Assembly (NCBI RefSeq): GCF_030285785.1
Contig: NZ_CP127247.1
Span: 682,001 to 746,000 of the forward strand
Reading direction: 5' to 3'
Source: Parasedimentitalea psychrophila
GTDB lineage: Bacteria; Pseudomonadota; Alphaproteobacteria; Rhodobacterales; Rhodobacteraceae
Length of the DNA stretch: 64,000 nt
In this document: in pieces, positions 56,156 through 64,000 of the stretch
Numbering within the stretch: position 1 is the stretch's first letter
Layout: each line of letters starts with the position of its first letter
The notes under the pieces: generated by a model
What the model was told of the DNA's origin: nothing
The model's database searches: none
Seen by the model: only the letters and a program-made list of their open reading frames with translations
Translations under genes and position numbers: made by a program

Positions 56156-56959
56156 ATGAGCGATACATCCGACAAATACCGGGCACCGGCTCTGGAAAAG
56201 GGTTTGGACATCATTGAACTTCTCGCCAGTCACGGCGAAGGTCTGACACAGGGCGAAGTCGCCAAAGCGCTGGACCGGTCGCAAAGTGAAATCTACCGCA
56301 TGCTTTCGACCCTGGTGCGGCGAGGCTATGTTTTTCGGTCGATCTCAGGGGATCACTACTCCCTCAGCCTCAAGATGTTTTCGATCAGTCAGCGCCATCC
56401 CCCCATCGGCCGCGTCATCGAAGCCGCACTGCCACGGATGCGCGCGGTGACACGGCTTGCCTGGCAATCCTGCCATATGGGCATGGAGAGCAACGGAGAC
56501 ATTGTTGTCGTGGCTTCGGCAGAATCCCCCGGCAGCTGGGGGTTGGCGTTGAAAACCGGGACCGTCGTTGGGCTTTGGAATACCGGAACGGGGCGGGTTC
56601 TTGCTGCGTTTCGGTCTGAACAGGACGTCGACGATCTGATCGCAATGCATCGGCGCGCAGTTGGCGAACCGGAACTGGACCGCGCTGAATTCGATGCCCA
56701 CCTCAAACGTATCCGTGACAGCGGTTTCGAGAAAATGCCGTCAGCCACAACCGTTGGCGTTACCAATATTTCGTTCCCGGTTTTTGGCCCATCCAACAAT
56801 GTGGTGGCGGTGTTAAGTTGCCCTTATCTGGAACGGCTGGATGACCTCGATGTGCCGTCTCTGGATGAAATCGTCGAGCTGTACCGTGACTTGGCCAAAG
56901 AACTGACAGCGCTTTATGGCGGCGGCAACGAGCAATTCATGAAAAGCGAGACCCCATGA
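56156..56959 (+). CDS. IclR-family transcriptional regulator
   Basis: 267 residues: N-terminal winged HTH (ALEKGLDIIELLASHGEGLTQGEVAKALDRSQSEIYRMLSTLVRRGYV) and C-terminal effector domain (CHMGMESNGDIVVVASAESPGSWGLALKTGTVVGLWNTGTGRVLAAF). Probably senses L-fucose or a pathway intermediate and controls both divergent operons. Overlaps the downstream dehydrogenase by ATGA. Confidence 0.92.
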   Translation: MSDTSDKYRAPALEKGLDIIELLASHGEGLTQGEVAKALDRSQSEIYRMLSTLVRRGYVFRSISGDHYSLSLKMFSISQRHPPIGRVIEAALPRMRAVTRLAWQSCHMGMESNGDIVVVASAESPGSWGLALKTGTVVGLWNTGTGRVLAAFRSEQDVDDLIAMHRRAVGEPELDRAEFDAHLKRIRDSGFEKMPSATTVGVTNISFPVFGPSNNVVAVLSCPYLERLDDLDVPSLDEIVELYRDLAKELTALYGGGNEQFMKSETP

Positions 56960-57966
56960 CCCTTACCACCCGTAGCATTGGAACAACCGGGCTAACTGTC
57001 CCGACACTCGGATTTGGCGGCGCCCCTCTGGGCGGGTTGTTCGACGCGGTTGATGATCTCGAAGCGGCAAAAACCCTGAGCCAGGCGATGGATAGCGGGC
57101 TAGTTTACGTCGACACCGCGCCCTTTTATGGATTTGGCCGCTCAGAACGCAGGGTTGGTGACATTCTTCGCGGCCGGGACTATGTGCTCTCGACCAAGGT
57201 GGGCCGGTTGCTTGCCCCTGGCGCAGCCCCTGATCCGGCGGCGATGGGATGGCCGGCCCCCCTGCCCTTTCACCCGGTCTTTGACTACAGCTATGACGGG
57301 GTGATGCGCTCCTTTGAGGACTCGCTGCAGCGCCTTGGGCTGGACCGGATCGACATTCTCTATGTGCATGACATTGGCACCGAGACCCACGGCGCGGAAA
57401 ACGGGCGGCATTTCAGCGCCCTGGCCCAAAGCGGCTATCGGGCATTGGATGAATTGCGCAGCTCGGGCCGGGTAAAGGCGATTGGACTTGGAGTGAACGA
57501 GGCACAGGTCTGCAAGGATGCCTTGGGCATTGGCGATTGGGACCTGTTTCTTCTGGCTGGCCGCTACACGCTGCTCGAGCAGGATCCCCTGCTTGATCTA
57601 CTGCCAGCCTGTCAGGCGCAGGGCGTGTCCATTGTGGTCGGTGGCCCCTTCAACTCCGGCATTTTGGTGGGCGGCGACACCTGGAACTATGGCACGGCCC
57701 CGGATCATGTACGCAGCAAGGTGGCGCAGCTGGCCGCCGTTTGCCGCGACTTCAACATTGCGCTGCCTGCAGCTGCGCTACAGTTTCCGCTGGGGCACAA
57801 CAGTGTCGTATCCGTCACCCCCGGACTGCGCAGCCGCCAGGAGCTCTCTGATGCTTTGCAATGGTCAGCCCAGATCATTCCAGAGGAGTTCTGGACGGCT
57901 CTGAAAACCAAAGATCTGCTGCACCCGGATGCGCCGACCCCGGATATGGCTCCGTTCATCAAATAA
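56956..57966 (+). CDS. Aldo/keto reductase, L-fucose (D-threo-aldose) 1-dehydrogenase
   Basis: A 336-residue AKR: LGFGGAPLGGLF, VDTAPFYGFGRSERRVG (Asp, catalytic Tyr), LSTKVGRLL (Lys), DILYVHDIG (His). It oxidises L-fucose at C1 to L-fucono-lactone, the entry step. A perfect hairpin ends its transcript. No lactonase gene lies alongside. Confidence 0.88.
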   Translation: MTLTTRSIGTTGLTVPTLGFGGAPLGGLFDAVDDLEAAKTLSQAMDSGLVYVDTAPFYGFGRSERRVGDILRGRDYVLSTKVGRLLAPGAAPDPAAMGWPAPLPFHPVFDYSYDGVMRSFEDSLQRLGLDRIDILYVHDIGTETHGAENGRHFSALAQSGYRALDELRSSGRVKAIGLGVNEAQVCKDALGIGDWDLFLLAGRYTLLEQDPLLDLLPACQAQGVSIVVGGPFNSGILVGGDTWNYGTAPDHVRSKVAQLAAVCRDFNIALPAAALQFPLGHNSVVSVTPGLRSRQELSDALQWSAQIIPEEFWTALKTKDLLHPDAPTPDMAPFIK

Positions 57967-57986
57967 TAATCCGGCGCGGGCAGAGA

Positions 57987-58015
57987 GAGAGTGCCCCGGC
58001 AACCGGGGCACTCTC
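57987..58015 (+). terminator. Stem-loop terminator between convergent genes
   Basis: GAGAGTGCCCCGG-CAA-CCGGGGCACTCTC, a perfect 13-bp stem with 3-nt loop, 20 nt after the dehydrogenase stop and 2 nt before the convergent ABC gene stop. It can end transcription from both sides. Confidence 0.75.
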
Positions 58016-58017
58016 AT

Positions 58018-58818
58018 TTACTCCGCCGCGACCTGACCGGGCTTTTTGCCCAGAATGATCATCGACAAAAGATCATCATCGGTGACCTCATCAATGTTCA
58101 CGGTGCCCACCAGCTGACCGTTCTTCATCACACTGGCACGGTCGCAGAGCTCCATCACCGCGTGGACATCGTGGTCGATCAGGAAGATGCCGATACCCTG
58201 CGCCTTTAGCTTCTGGATCAGCTCGGCCACCATCTGGGTCTCTTGCGGCCCCAGCGCGGCGGTCGGTTCGTCCATGATCAGGATCTTGGCGTTGAAATAG
58301 ACCGCCCGCGCAATGGCGACCGATTGGCGCTGCCCGCCAGACAAGGCACTGACCGGCTCTGAGAACTTGCGGAAGTTCGGGTTCAAGCCGCCCATGATCT
58401 TGCGACATTCGGCCTCCATCCCGGCATCATCGACCAGCCCAACCTTAGTGGTCAATTCACGCCCCAGAAACAGGTTCGAGGCCGCATCAAGATTATCGGC
58501 CAGCGCCAGCGTCTGGTAGATGGTTTCAACGTTATAGGTGCGCGCATCCCGAGGGTTGGTGATCACCGCCTTGTCGCCGTTGACACGAATCTCGCCGCTG
58601 TCCATCTGATAGGCCCCTGACAGAACCTTGATCAGGGTCGATTTCCCGGCGCCATTGTGACCCAGCAGGCCGACAACTTCACCCGGATGCAGATCAACGC
58701 TGACATGGTCCACCGCATGGATGCCGCCAAAGGACACGCAGATGTCCTTCAGCTCGACCAGTGGCGTATCGCCATCGGCACGGCGCTGTTTGGCGCTCTT
58801 GCTGTCTGAAGCCGTCAT
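58018..58818 (-). CDS. xylG: Sugar ABC transporter ATP-binding protein, single-domain XylG-type
   Basis: 266 residues with one ABC domain: [18 protein letters not shown] (Walker A), [32 protein letters not shown]. coli XylG and most CUT2 ATPases have two fused domains; this is the short FrcA-like form, which would act as a homodimer. The start at 58818 overlaps the permease stop (ATGA). Confidence 0.88.
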   Translation of the reverse strand: MTASDSKSAKQRRADGDTPLVELKDICVSFGGIHAVDHVSVDLHPGEVVGLLGHNGAGKSTLIKVLSGAYQMDSGEIRVNGDKAVITNPRDARTYNVETIYQTLALADNLDAASNLFLGRELTTKVGLVDDAGMEAECRKIMGGLNPNFRKFSEPVSALSGGQRQSVAIARAVYFNAKILIMDEPTAALGPQETQMVAELIQKLKAQGIGIFLIDHDVHAVMELCDRASVMKNGQLVGTVNIDEVTDDDLLSMIILGKKPGQVAAE

Positions 58819-60116
58819 AGTTTTGCTCCCATCCGCTTGCGGTATTGAATATCTAGCCAAACCGCCAGAACCAGCACCGTTCCAACCACGATGTTCTGTA
58901 GAGGTGCATCCACACCAACCATTGCCATACCGGACTGCAGGCTTTGCATGACCAGCGCCCCAAGGATCGCGCCGTAGATTGTCCCGGCGCCACCAGCCAG
59001 AGCGGTACCGCCGATCACTGCTGCAGCAATCACCCGCAGCTCATCCAGCGTGCCAATGTCGTTGGTGTGGTTCTGCAGACGGGCTGACGCGACAACCGCT
59101 GAAAGCGCACAAAGGAAACCCATAATGGCAAAGACTTTGACGGTGAGAAAACGGGTGTTGATTCCCGACAGTTCAGCCGCATCCGGATTGCCGCCGGTTG
59201 CGAATATGTAACGTCCCAGACGGGTGCGGCGCGCCACAATGGTCATGACGATAGCGGTGACGATCAGGATCAGAACCGAGATTGGCAGACCATATCCGAC
59301 CTGCAGACCTTCGGGCATCACCTCGCCTTTGGCCTCGAACATGCGCTGCAGCTTGCGGGTTGGAATATCGTAGGAGTTCAGGATCCAGACAAAACCCAGG
59401 ATCGCAGAGGTTACAATGCCCATGACAACGCCTTCGGCCCAGGCGGGTTTGGCGGGGAAGCCATGCTGGATACGGCCGCGGCGGGACGAAATCATCGCCC
59501 AGAGCGACACCGCAACGGCGACGATACCAATGGCCCAACTTGCAGCCTCTCCCATAGTGCCGTTCACGCCCCCAAGGACCAGGAAATTCTTATCCAGCGG
59601 GCCAATTGTCTGACCCGAAGTGAACAGCCAGCCGGAGTTTCTCCAGACCAGGAAACCACCAAGGGTGACGATAAAGGCCGGGACACTTTGATAGCCGATC
59701 AGCCAGCCCTGGAAGGCCCCGATCAACGTGCCGATGCACAAACCAATTGCGATGGCGATGATCCAGGTCAGGGGATTGTCAAATCCAAGACCAAAATAGG
59801 TTGGCAGCAACTTTGTTTGCACCAGCGCCATAACGGCCGAAGTCACCGCCAGCACACCGCCAACAGACAGGTCGATGTGGCGCATCACGATGACAAACAC
59901 CATGCCGGTCGCCATAATCGCGACGGAGACCGTTTGGATCGTCAGGTTAAACAGGTTCCGCGGGCTCAGAAATCGACCATCCGTCAGAATGTTGAAGCCG
60001 ATGCAGAGGATTACAAAAGCGCCGATCATGCCCAATAGCCGTACGTCCAGATCCAGTTGCTGGAACAGGTTACGTTTTGGTTGGGATGGGATCGGCTGAG
60101 ACGTGGTTTCGGTCAT
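58815..60116 (-). CDS. xylH: D-xylose-type ABC transporter permease
   Basis: 433 residues with about 10-12 membrane segments of the CUT2 family (MIGAFVILCIGFNILTDGRFLSPRNLFNLTIQTVSVAIMATGMVFVIVMRHIDLSVG; VIGGTALAGGAGTIYGAILGALVMQSLQSGM). The extra length over RbsC and the N-terminal DVRLLGMIGAF match XylH. Confidence 0.88.
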   Translation of the reverse strand: MTETTSQPIPSQPKRNLFQQLDLDVRLLGMIGAFVILCIGFNILTDGRFLSPRNLFNLTIQTVSVAIMATGMVFVIVMRHIDLSVGGVLAVTSAVMALVQTKLLPTYFGLGFDNPLTWIIAIAIGLCIGTLIGAFQGWLIGYQSVPAFIVTLGGFLVWRNSGWLFTSGQTIGPLDKNFLVLGGVNGTMGEAASWAIGIVAVAVSLWAMISSRRGRIQHGFPAKPAWAEGVVMGIVTSAILGFVWILNSYDIPTRKLQRMFEAKGEVMPEGLQVGYGLPISVLILIVTAIVMTIVARRTRLGRYIFATGGNPDAAELSGINTRFLTVKVFAIMGFLCALSAVVASARLQNHTNDIGTLDELRVIAAAVIGGTALAGGAGTIYGAILGALVMQSLQSGMAMVGVDAPLQNIVVGTVLVLAVWLDIQYRKRMGAKL

Positions 60117-60149
60117 GTCCGAACTCCAGTTACAGCAGTGGTTGTTAAG

Positions 60150-60178
60150 GGTGCGCCCCAGTTCAACAGGGACGCACC
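60150..60178. terminator. Stem-loop between xylF and xylH
   Basis: GGTGCG-(N17)-CGCACC with inner CCC/GGG pairing in the 80-nt gap. No T-run; likely a 3' stabiliser for the xylF message. Confidence 0.5.
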
Positions 60179-60196
60179 AATTTTCAAAACGAGATC

Positions 60197-61225
60197 TTAG
60201 TTACAAGGTGCTGGGCCGTTGCTCACACCCTGGCACAGCTTGTCTTTGCTGATCCAGCCTGCATCGACAACAACACTCAGGTTGTCAGCCGTCACCGGAA
60301 CTGGCGCCAGGAACAGGGATGTCATTGCGGTGCCAGCGGGCGACGTCCAGTCAGCCGAACCTGCAACGTCTGCCAAAGCAGCGCCACCGGCCAGTGCTAC
60401 AGCAATTTCACCCGCAGATTTGCCCAGACTACGGGCGTCTTTCCAAACGGATACTGTCTGGGTGCCCAAAGCAACGCGGTTCAGCGCAGCGTGATCACCA
60501 TCCTGGCCAGAGACTGGAATGCCGTCCATGCCCTGAGCGGTCAGAGCCGCAACAACACCACCAGCGGTGCCATCGTTGGAGGCAATCACAGCGTCAACTT
60601 TGTTGTCGTTGGCGGTCAGGATCTGCTCCATGTTGCGCTGAGCGTTCGCAGGCAACCAACCATCGGTATAGGCTTCGGCAACGATCTTGATGTCGCCAGC
60701 GTCAACTGCAGCCTGAATGATTTCCTGCTGACCACCGCGCAGGAAGTCTGCGTTTGGATCCGTCGGCGAGCCTTTGATCATGACATAGTTGCCAGCGGGC
60801 AGAGCCTCGAACACGGCGCGGGCCTGCATGCGGCCAACTTCGACGTTGTCGAAAGTCAGGTAAAAGGCGCGGCTGTCTTCGATCAGACGGTCATAAGCGA
60901 TAACCGGAATACCTTCGTCTGCGGCGGCTTGAATGGCCGGGCCAATAGCCTGGGTATCCTGGGCCAGCACGATCAGCACATCAACACCCTGGGCGATCAG
61001 GCTTTCGATGTCTGACAGCTGCTTGGAAGATGACGACTGCGCGTCAGCAGAGATGTAATCAGCTCCGCCGGCTTCCAAAGCACCTTTAATTGCGGCTTCG
61101 TCGGTCTTCCAGCGCTCTTCCTGAAAGTTCGACCAGCTTACGCCAACGGTCAAATCAGCGGCAAAAGCTGCCGAACCGGTCATGGCCACAACCGCAGCCA
61201 GCGAGATTCCACTCAAGAATTTCAT
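60197..61225 (-). CDS. xylF: D-xylose ABC transporter substrate-binding protein
   Basis: 342 residues with a signal peptide ([22 protein letters not shown]). The periplasmic binding protein follows the XylF pattern: [92 protein letters not shown] and [19 protein letters not shown]. The start at 61225 is set by the signal peptide. D-xylose is the most likely ligand; other pentoses or fructose are possible. Confidence 0.9.
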   Translation of the reverse strand: MKFLSGISLAAVVAMTGSAAFAADLTVGVSWSNFQEERWKTDEAAIKGALEAGGADYISADAQSSSSKQLSDIESLIAQGVDVLIVLAQDTQAIGPAIQAAADEGIPVIAYDRLIEDSRAFYLTFDNVEVGRMQARAVFEALPAGNYVMIKGSPTDPNADFLRGGQQEIIQAAVDAGDIKIVAEAYTDGWLPANAQRNMEQILTANDNKVDAVIASNDGTAGGVVAALTAQGMDGIPVSGQDGDHAALNRVALGTQTVSVWKDARSLGKSAGEIAVALAGGAALADVAGSADWTSPAGTAMTSLFLAPVPVTADNLSVVVDAGWISKDKLCQGVSNGPAPCN

Positions 61226-61247
61226 TGTATTCCTCCCTGTTCTCAGG

Positions 61248-61310
61248 GGACTCGTAAAACCGAGTCCTCCATGTGGCACAGGTCTAACATTATTTTTTTT
61301 GAATTTCAAA
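61248..61310. promoter_or_regulatory. Two inverted repeats in the xylF/ROK divergent region
   Basis: GGACTCG-N6-CGAGTCC (61248-61267) lies in the xylF leader and may be an RNA hairpin. TTTGAA-T-TTCAAA (61298-61310) is an A/T-rich 13-bp palindrome, the better candidate for the ROK repressor operator. Assigned by position only. Confidence 0.45.
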
Positions 61311-61384
61311 TTAAATCATGTACCCTATTCAAACGAGGCAACCGCACCTAAGACCACGGTGACGGTTTAGCGACCTCGCAGGGA

Positions 61385-62611
61385 GTGATTGATTTGGGAA
61401 AAGCAGGCCGTCTCTCGCATTCGGACGAGCAACGCGAAAGCGGAAAACAGCAGGTCATCGATACCATTCGAGCGGCCGGCAGTATTGCGCGTATTGATAT
61501 TTCAACTGCCACGCGGGTCAGTCCCGCCACGGTGACGGCGATCACCGCCGAGCTGATTGATGTTGGGCTGATCGAAGAGATCATTCCAGAGACCCCGCGG
61601 CAGGAGGCCAAACGCGGCCGACCTCGGGTGGCGCTTAAAATCCGCGGTGACGCCCATATGATCGCCGGGATCAAGGTGTCTCATCGGGTGATTTCCGTGG
61701 TGATTCTCGATTTTGAAGGCAACGACATTGTCGATCATGAGATGCCGCTTCAACAGGGGCGGATGCCAGTCGAAGAGCTGTGCCAAAAGATCATGGCCGC
61801 ACTGGGCCAGGCCTGCTCCAAAGGCGCGCTTGATGTCGGTTCCATTTCCGGCATCGGGGTTGGGATGGCGGGTCTGGTGGATGCCAAGCGAAACTTTGTC
61901 TACTGGTCGTCTTCGCTGGAAGAACGCAATGTCGATTTTGGCGCTCATCTCTCGCAATATGCGCCCTGCCCGATCTTCATCGACAACGATGCCAATCTGG
62001 TGGCCAAGGCAGAGCATCTGTTTGGCAAAGGCCGCAATGTCAGCAACTTCGTGGTCATCACCATTGAGCACGGCGTCGGCATGGGCATTGTTATCGACAA
62101 TCAGATCTACCGTGGCACACGCGGGTGTGGCGCTGAATTTGGCCACACCAAGGTGCAGCTAGAGGGCGCCCTTTGCCAATGTGGCCAACGCGGCTGCCTG
62201 GAGGCCTATGTCGGCGACTACGCGTTATTGCGCGAGGCCAATATCACCAATGGAGGGATCGGCCACCGGGATTTGGGACAATTGGTCGAGGCCGCCAAGT
62301 CCGGAGATCAGATGGCCTGCTCTATTTTTGACCGGGCCGGGCGGATGTTTGCCATGGGTCTGGCCAATGTGGTCAATATCTTTGACCCCGAACTGATCAT
62401 CCTTTCCGGTGCGCGATTGTCCTTTGATTATCTCTATTCAGATCAGGTGATCGAAGAAATGCGCCGCTGGGTGGTGCAGATTGATGCCCCCCCGCCAAAG
62501 GTTCGCGTCCACAATTGGGGTGACCTGATGTGGGCAAAAGGCGCCGCCGCCTATGCCATAGAAGAAGTCTCAACATTGGCCATTCGGGAGCTTGCATCCA
62601 GTGACACTTAA
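61385..62611 (+). CDS. ROK-family transcriptional regulator (XylR/NagC-like)
   Basis: 408 residues: N-terminal winged HTH (KQQVIDTIRAAGSIARIDISTATRVSPATVTAITAELIDVGLIEE) and ROK sugar-kinase fold (GIGVGMAGLVDAK, IFIDNDANLVAKAE) with the zinc motif CQCGQRGCLEAY. The start is GTG at 61385, or TTG at 61394, which is better spaced from GGGAG. Divergent from xylFHG, which it probably represses in the absence of xylose. Confidence 0.88.
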   Translation: MIDLGKAGRLSHSDEQRESGKQQVIDTIRAAGSIARIDISTATRVSPATVTAITAELIDVGLIEEIIPETPRQEAKRGRPRVALKIRGDAHMIAGIKVSHRVISVVILDFEGNDIVDHEMPLQQGRMPVEELCQKIMAALGQACSKGALDVGSISGIGVGMAGLVDAKRNFVYWSSSLEERNVDFGAHLSQYAPCPIFIDNDANLVAKAEHLFGKGRNVSNFVVITIEHGVGMGIVIDNQIYRGTRGCGAEFGHTKVQLEGALCQCGQRGCLEAYVGDYALLREANITNGGIGHRDLGQLVEAAKSGDQMACSIFDRAGRMFAMGLANVVNIFDPELIILSGARLSFDYLYSDQVIEEMRRWVVQIDAPPPKVRVHNWGDLMWAKGAAAYAIEEVSTLAIRELASSDT

Positions 62612-64000
62612 ACTGACCCTGGCCTTGGCGCTGATTGCCCCCCCGGCCTTTGCCGATGTGACCTATATCCAGCGGCCTCTCCCCGATCATGTCTACGCTG
62701 GGGGATGGGAACATTTTGTCGGCGGTGGCGTCGCCGCATTTGACTGCAATGGGGATCAGTTCCCCGAACTTTATGTGGCGGGAGGCGAGAACCCGGCGCA
62801 GCTTATGCGCAATGTGACGACAGGCGTGGGCGAAGACCTGGTATTTGATGCCCGCACGCCAGAGGCGCTGGCGGTGAGCGGGGTGATCGGGGCCTATCCG
62901 CTGGATATCGACGGCGATGCCATTCTGGATCTCGCGATCCTTCGCAATGGTCCCGATCTGCTGATGCAGGGGCTGGGAGACTGCGCCTTCGCGCCGTTTG
63001 CTGATCTGGACTTTACCAGCGGCGACCATTGGACCACCGCATTTTCCGCCACCTGGGAGGCCGGAAATACGCTGCCGACACTGGCTTTTGGCACCTATGT
63101 GGACCGCACAGATCCCGACGGCCCATTTGGGACATGTGATGCCACCCTGCTGTACCGCCCCCAGGGTCAGTCTTATCCCGCCGCCACACGCCTAGAGCCG
63201 GGTTTTTGCGCCCTGTCCATGCTGTTCACCGATTGGTCCCGCACCGGTCGCGCCGATCTGCGGGTCAGCAATGACCGGCATTACTATGTGCGCGGTGGCC
63301 AGGAACAGATGTGGGCAATGGAAGACACTCCGCGGCTGTTTTCCCAGGATGACGGCTGGCAGCCCTTTATGCTCTGGGGCATGGGCATTGCGTCACGCGA
63401 TTTGAACGGAGATGGCTACTCTGATGTCTATCTGACCTCGATGGGAGATCAGAAACTCCAGTACTTTGCCCCTGATACAGGTGGCCCGTCTTATCGCGAT
63501 GCCACTTACGCGCGGGGCACAACCGCGCATCGCCCCTATACGGGCGGCGATGGGCGCCCCTCAACCGGCTGGCACGCGGGTTTTGGCGACGTCAACAACG
63601 ACGGGCTGGACGATATATTTGTGAGCAAGGGCAACGTCGAACAGATGCCGGGTGCGGCGATGGAAGACCCGAACAACCTGCTGATCCAATCCGCAGATGG
63701 CAGTTTCACCGAAAGTGGCCTGGAAGCCGGAATTTCCAACCTGGCGCGCTCCCGTGGCGCCGCCCTGATGGATCTGAATATGGACGGGCGGCTGGATCTG
63801 GCCGTGGTTAACCGGCGCGCACAGATGGGCCTGTACCAAAACACATCCGCACAAGCCAACTGGCTGATCGTGCAACTTGCCTCGCCTGCCCCCAACACTG
63901 GGTCCGTTGGCGCCCATGTTGAGCTGCGCATCGGCGACCGCGTTCAAACGCGCGAGATCACCGTCGGTGGCGGCCATGCCAGCGGTCAGGCCGGGCAGAT
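62601..64000 (+). CDS. Secreted FG-GAP/VCBS repeat protein with ASPIC/UnbV domain (CRTAC1-like), partial
   Basis: Starts at GTG 62601, overlapping the ROK stop by 11 nt, and runs past the window end (at least 466 residues). A signal peptide (TLKLTLALALIAPPAFA) is followed by calcium-binding FG-GAP-type motifs: FDCNGDQFPELYV, LDIDGDAILDLAI, RDLNGDGYSDVYL, DVNNDGLDDIFV and DLNMDGRLDLAVV. The visible end (NWLIVQLASPAPNTGSVGAHVELRIGDRVQTREI) is the start of an ASPIC/UnbV domain. Such proteins are exported beta-propellers; function here is unknown. Confidence 0.85.
   Translation, partial: MTLKLTLALALIAPPAFADVTYIQRPLPDHVYAGGWEHFVGGGVAAFDCNGDQFPELYVAGGENPAQLMRNVTTGVGEDLVFDARTPEALAVSGVIGAYPLDIDGDAILDLAILRNGPDLLMQGLGDCAFAPFADLDFTSGDHWTTAFSATWEAGNTLPTLAFGTYVDRTDPDGPFGTCDATLLYRPQGQSYPAATRLEPGFCALSMLFTDWSRTGRADLRVSNDRHYYVRGGQEQMWAMEDTPRLFSQDDGWQPFMLWGMGIASRDLNGDGYSDVYLTSMGDQKLQYFAPDTGGPSYRDATYARGTTAHRPYTGGDGRPSTGWHAGFGDVNNDGLDDIFVSKGNVEQMPGAAMEDPNNLLIQSADGSFTESGLEAGISNLARSRGAALMDLNMDGRLDLAVVNRRAQMGLYQNTSAQANWLIVQLASPAPNTGSVGAHVELRIGDRVQTREITVGGGHASGQAGQ

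Overview
The window reads as chromosome of a marine alphaproteobacterium of the Rhodobacterales (Roseobacter group). The evidence is the 16S rRNA 5' end, the rplY-pth-ychF neighbourhood, Roseobacter-style sugar catabolism and a gene pair resembling the head spikes of the Rhodobacter gene transfer agent (GTA). Species cannot be fixed from the sequence alone.

Layout. (1) 1-10.2 kb, core genome: the 5' end of a 16S rRNA gene (minus strand) with a boxA leader, an acyl-CoA ligase, a serine hydrolase, pth, rplY, lldD with a palindromic operator, trpA, ychF, a nucleoside hydrolase and a small conserved protein. (2) 10.4-24.4 kb, an exopolysaccharide locus: three glycosyltransferases and a flippase, a Wza-like export lipoprotein, a hybrid histidine kinase paired with a molybdopterin-fold protein, a fused WecG/sugar-phosphate transferase, a LuxR-type response regulator, a Wzz-like protein whose first membrane segment has no normal start codon, and a Wzy/WaaL-like membrane protein. 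A palindrome of form TATCC-N4-GGATA recurs in its intergenic regions. (3) 24.5-28 kb: an IS6 transposase scrap and the divergent katG/oxyR pair. (4) 28-35.2 kb, accessory DNA: a broken Sel1-repeat gene, a compact operon with GTA-like spike base and spike fibre genes, a sugar transferase cut by an IS5-family element that also cuts an IS3-family element, and about 1.1 kb of unrecognised DNA. (5) 35.2-46.1 kb, a probable defence system: a C5 cytosine methyltransferase facing a three-gene operon that looks like dptF-dptG-dptH, the restriction half of DNA phosphorothioation systems, but with no dnd modification genes here. The region ends at a tRNA-Ser(GCU) gene. (6) 47.4-58 kb, non-phosphorylative L-fucose use: an ABC importer, IclR regulator, aldose dehydrogenase, L-fuconate dehydratase, SDR dehydrogenase, FAH-family hydrolase, mutarotase and an enolase-superfamily enzyme. 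(7) 58-62.6 kb: a XylF/XylH/XylG-like xylose importer and its divergent ROK regulator, followed by an FG-GAP/UnbV secreted protein running off the window end.

How the parts fit. The fucose operon (56.0 to 47.4 kb, minus strand) is nearly gapless and is divergent from iclR and the dehydrogenase, with an 18-bp palindrome just upstream of iclR. Its predicted end products are pyruvate and L-lactate, and lldD at 5.5 kb could oxidise the lactate. The polysaccharide locus, the second broken sugar transferase and the spike operon together suggest a link between surface sugars and phage or GTA attachment. The most novel candidate is the methyltransferase plus DptFGH-like module, whose largest protein also carries a PD-(D/E)xK-like nuclease signature far from its HerA/FtsK-type ATPase.
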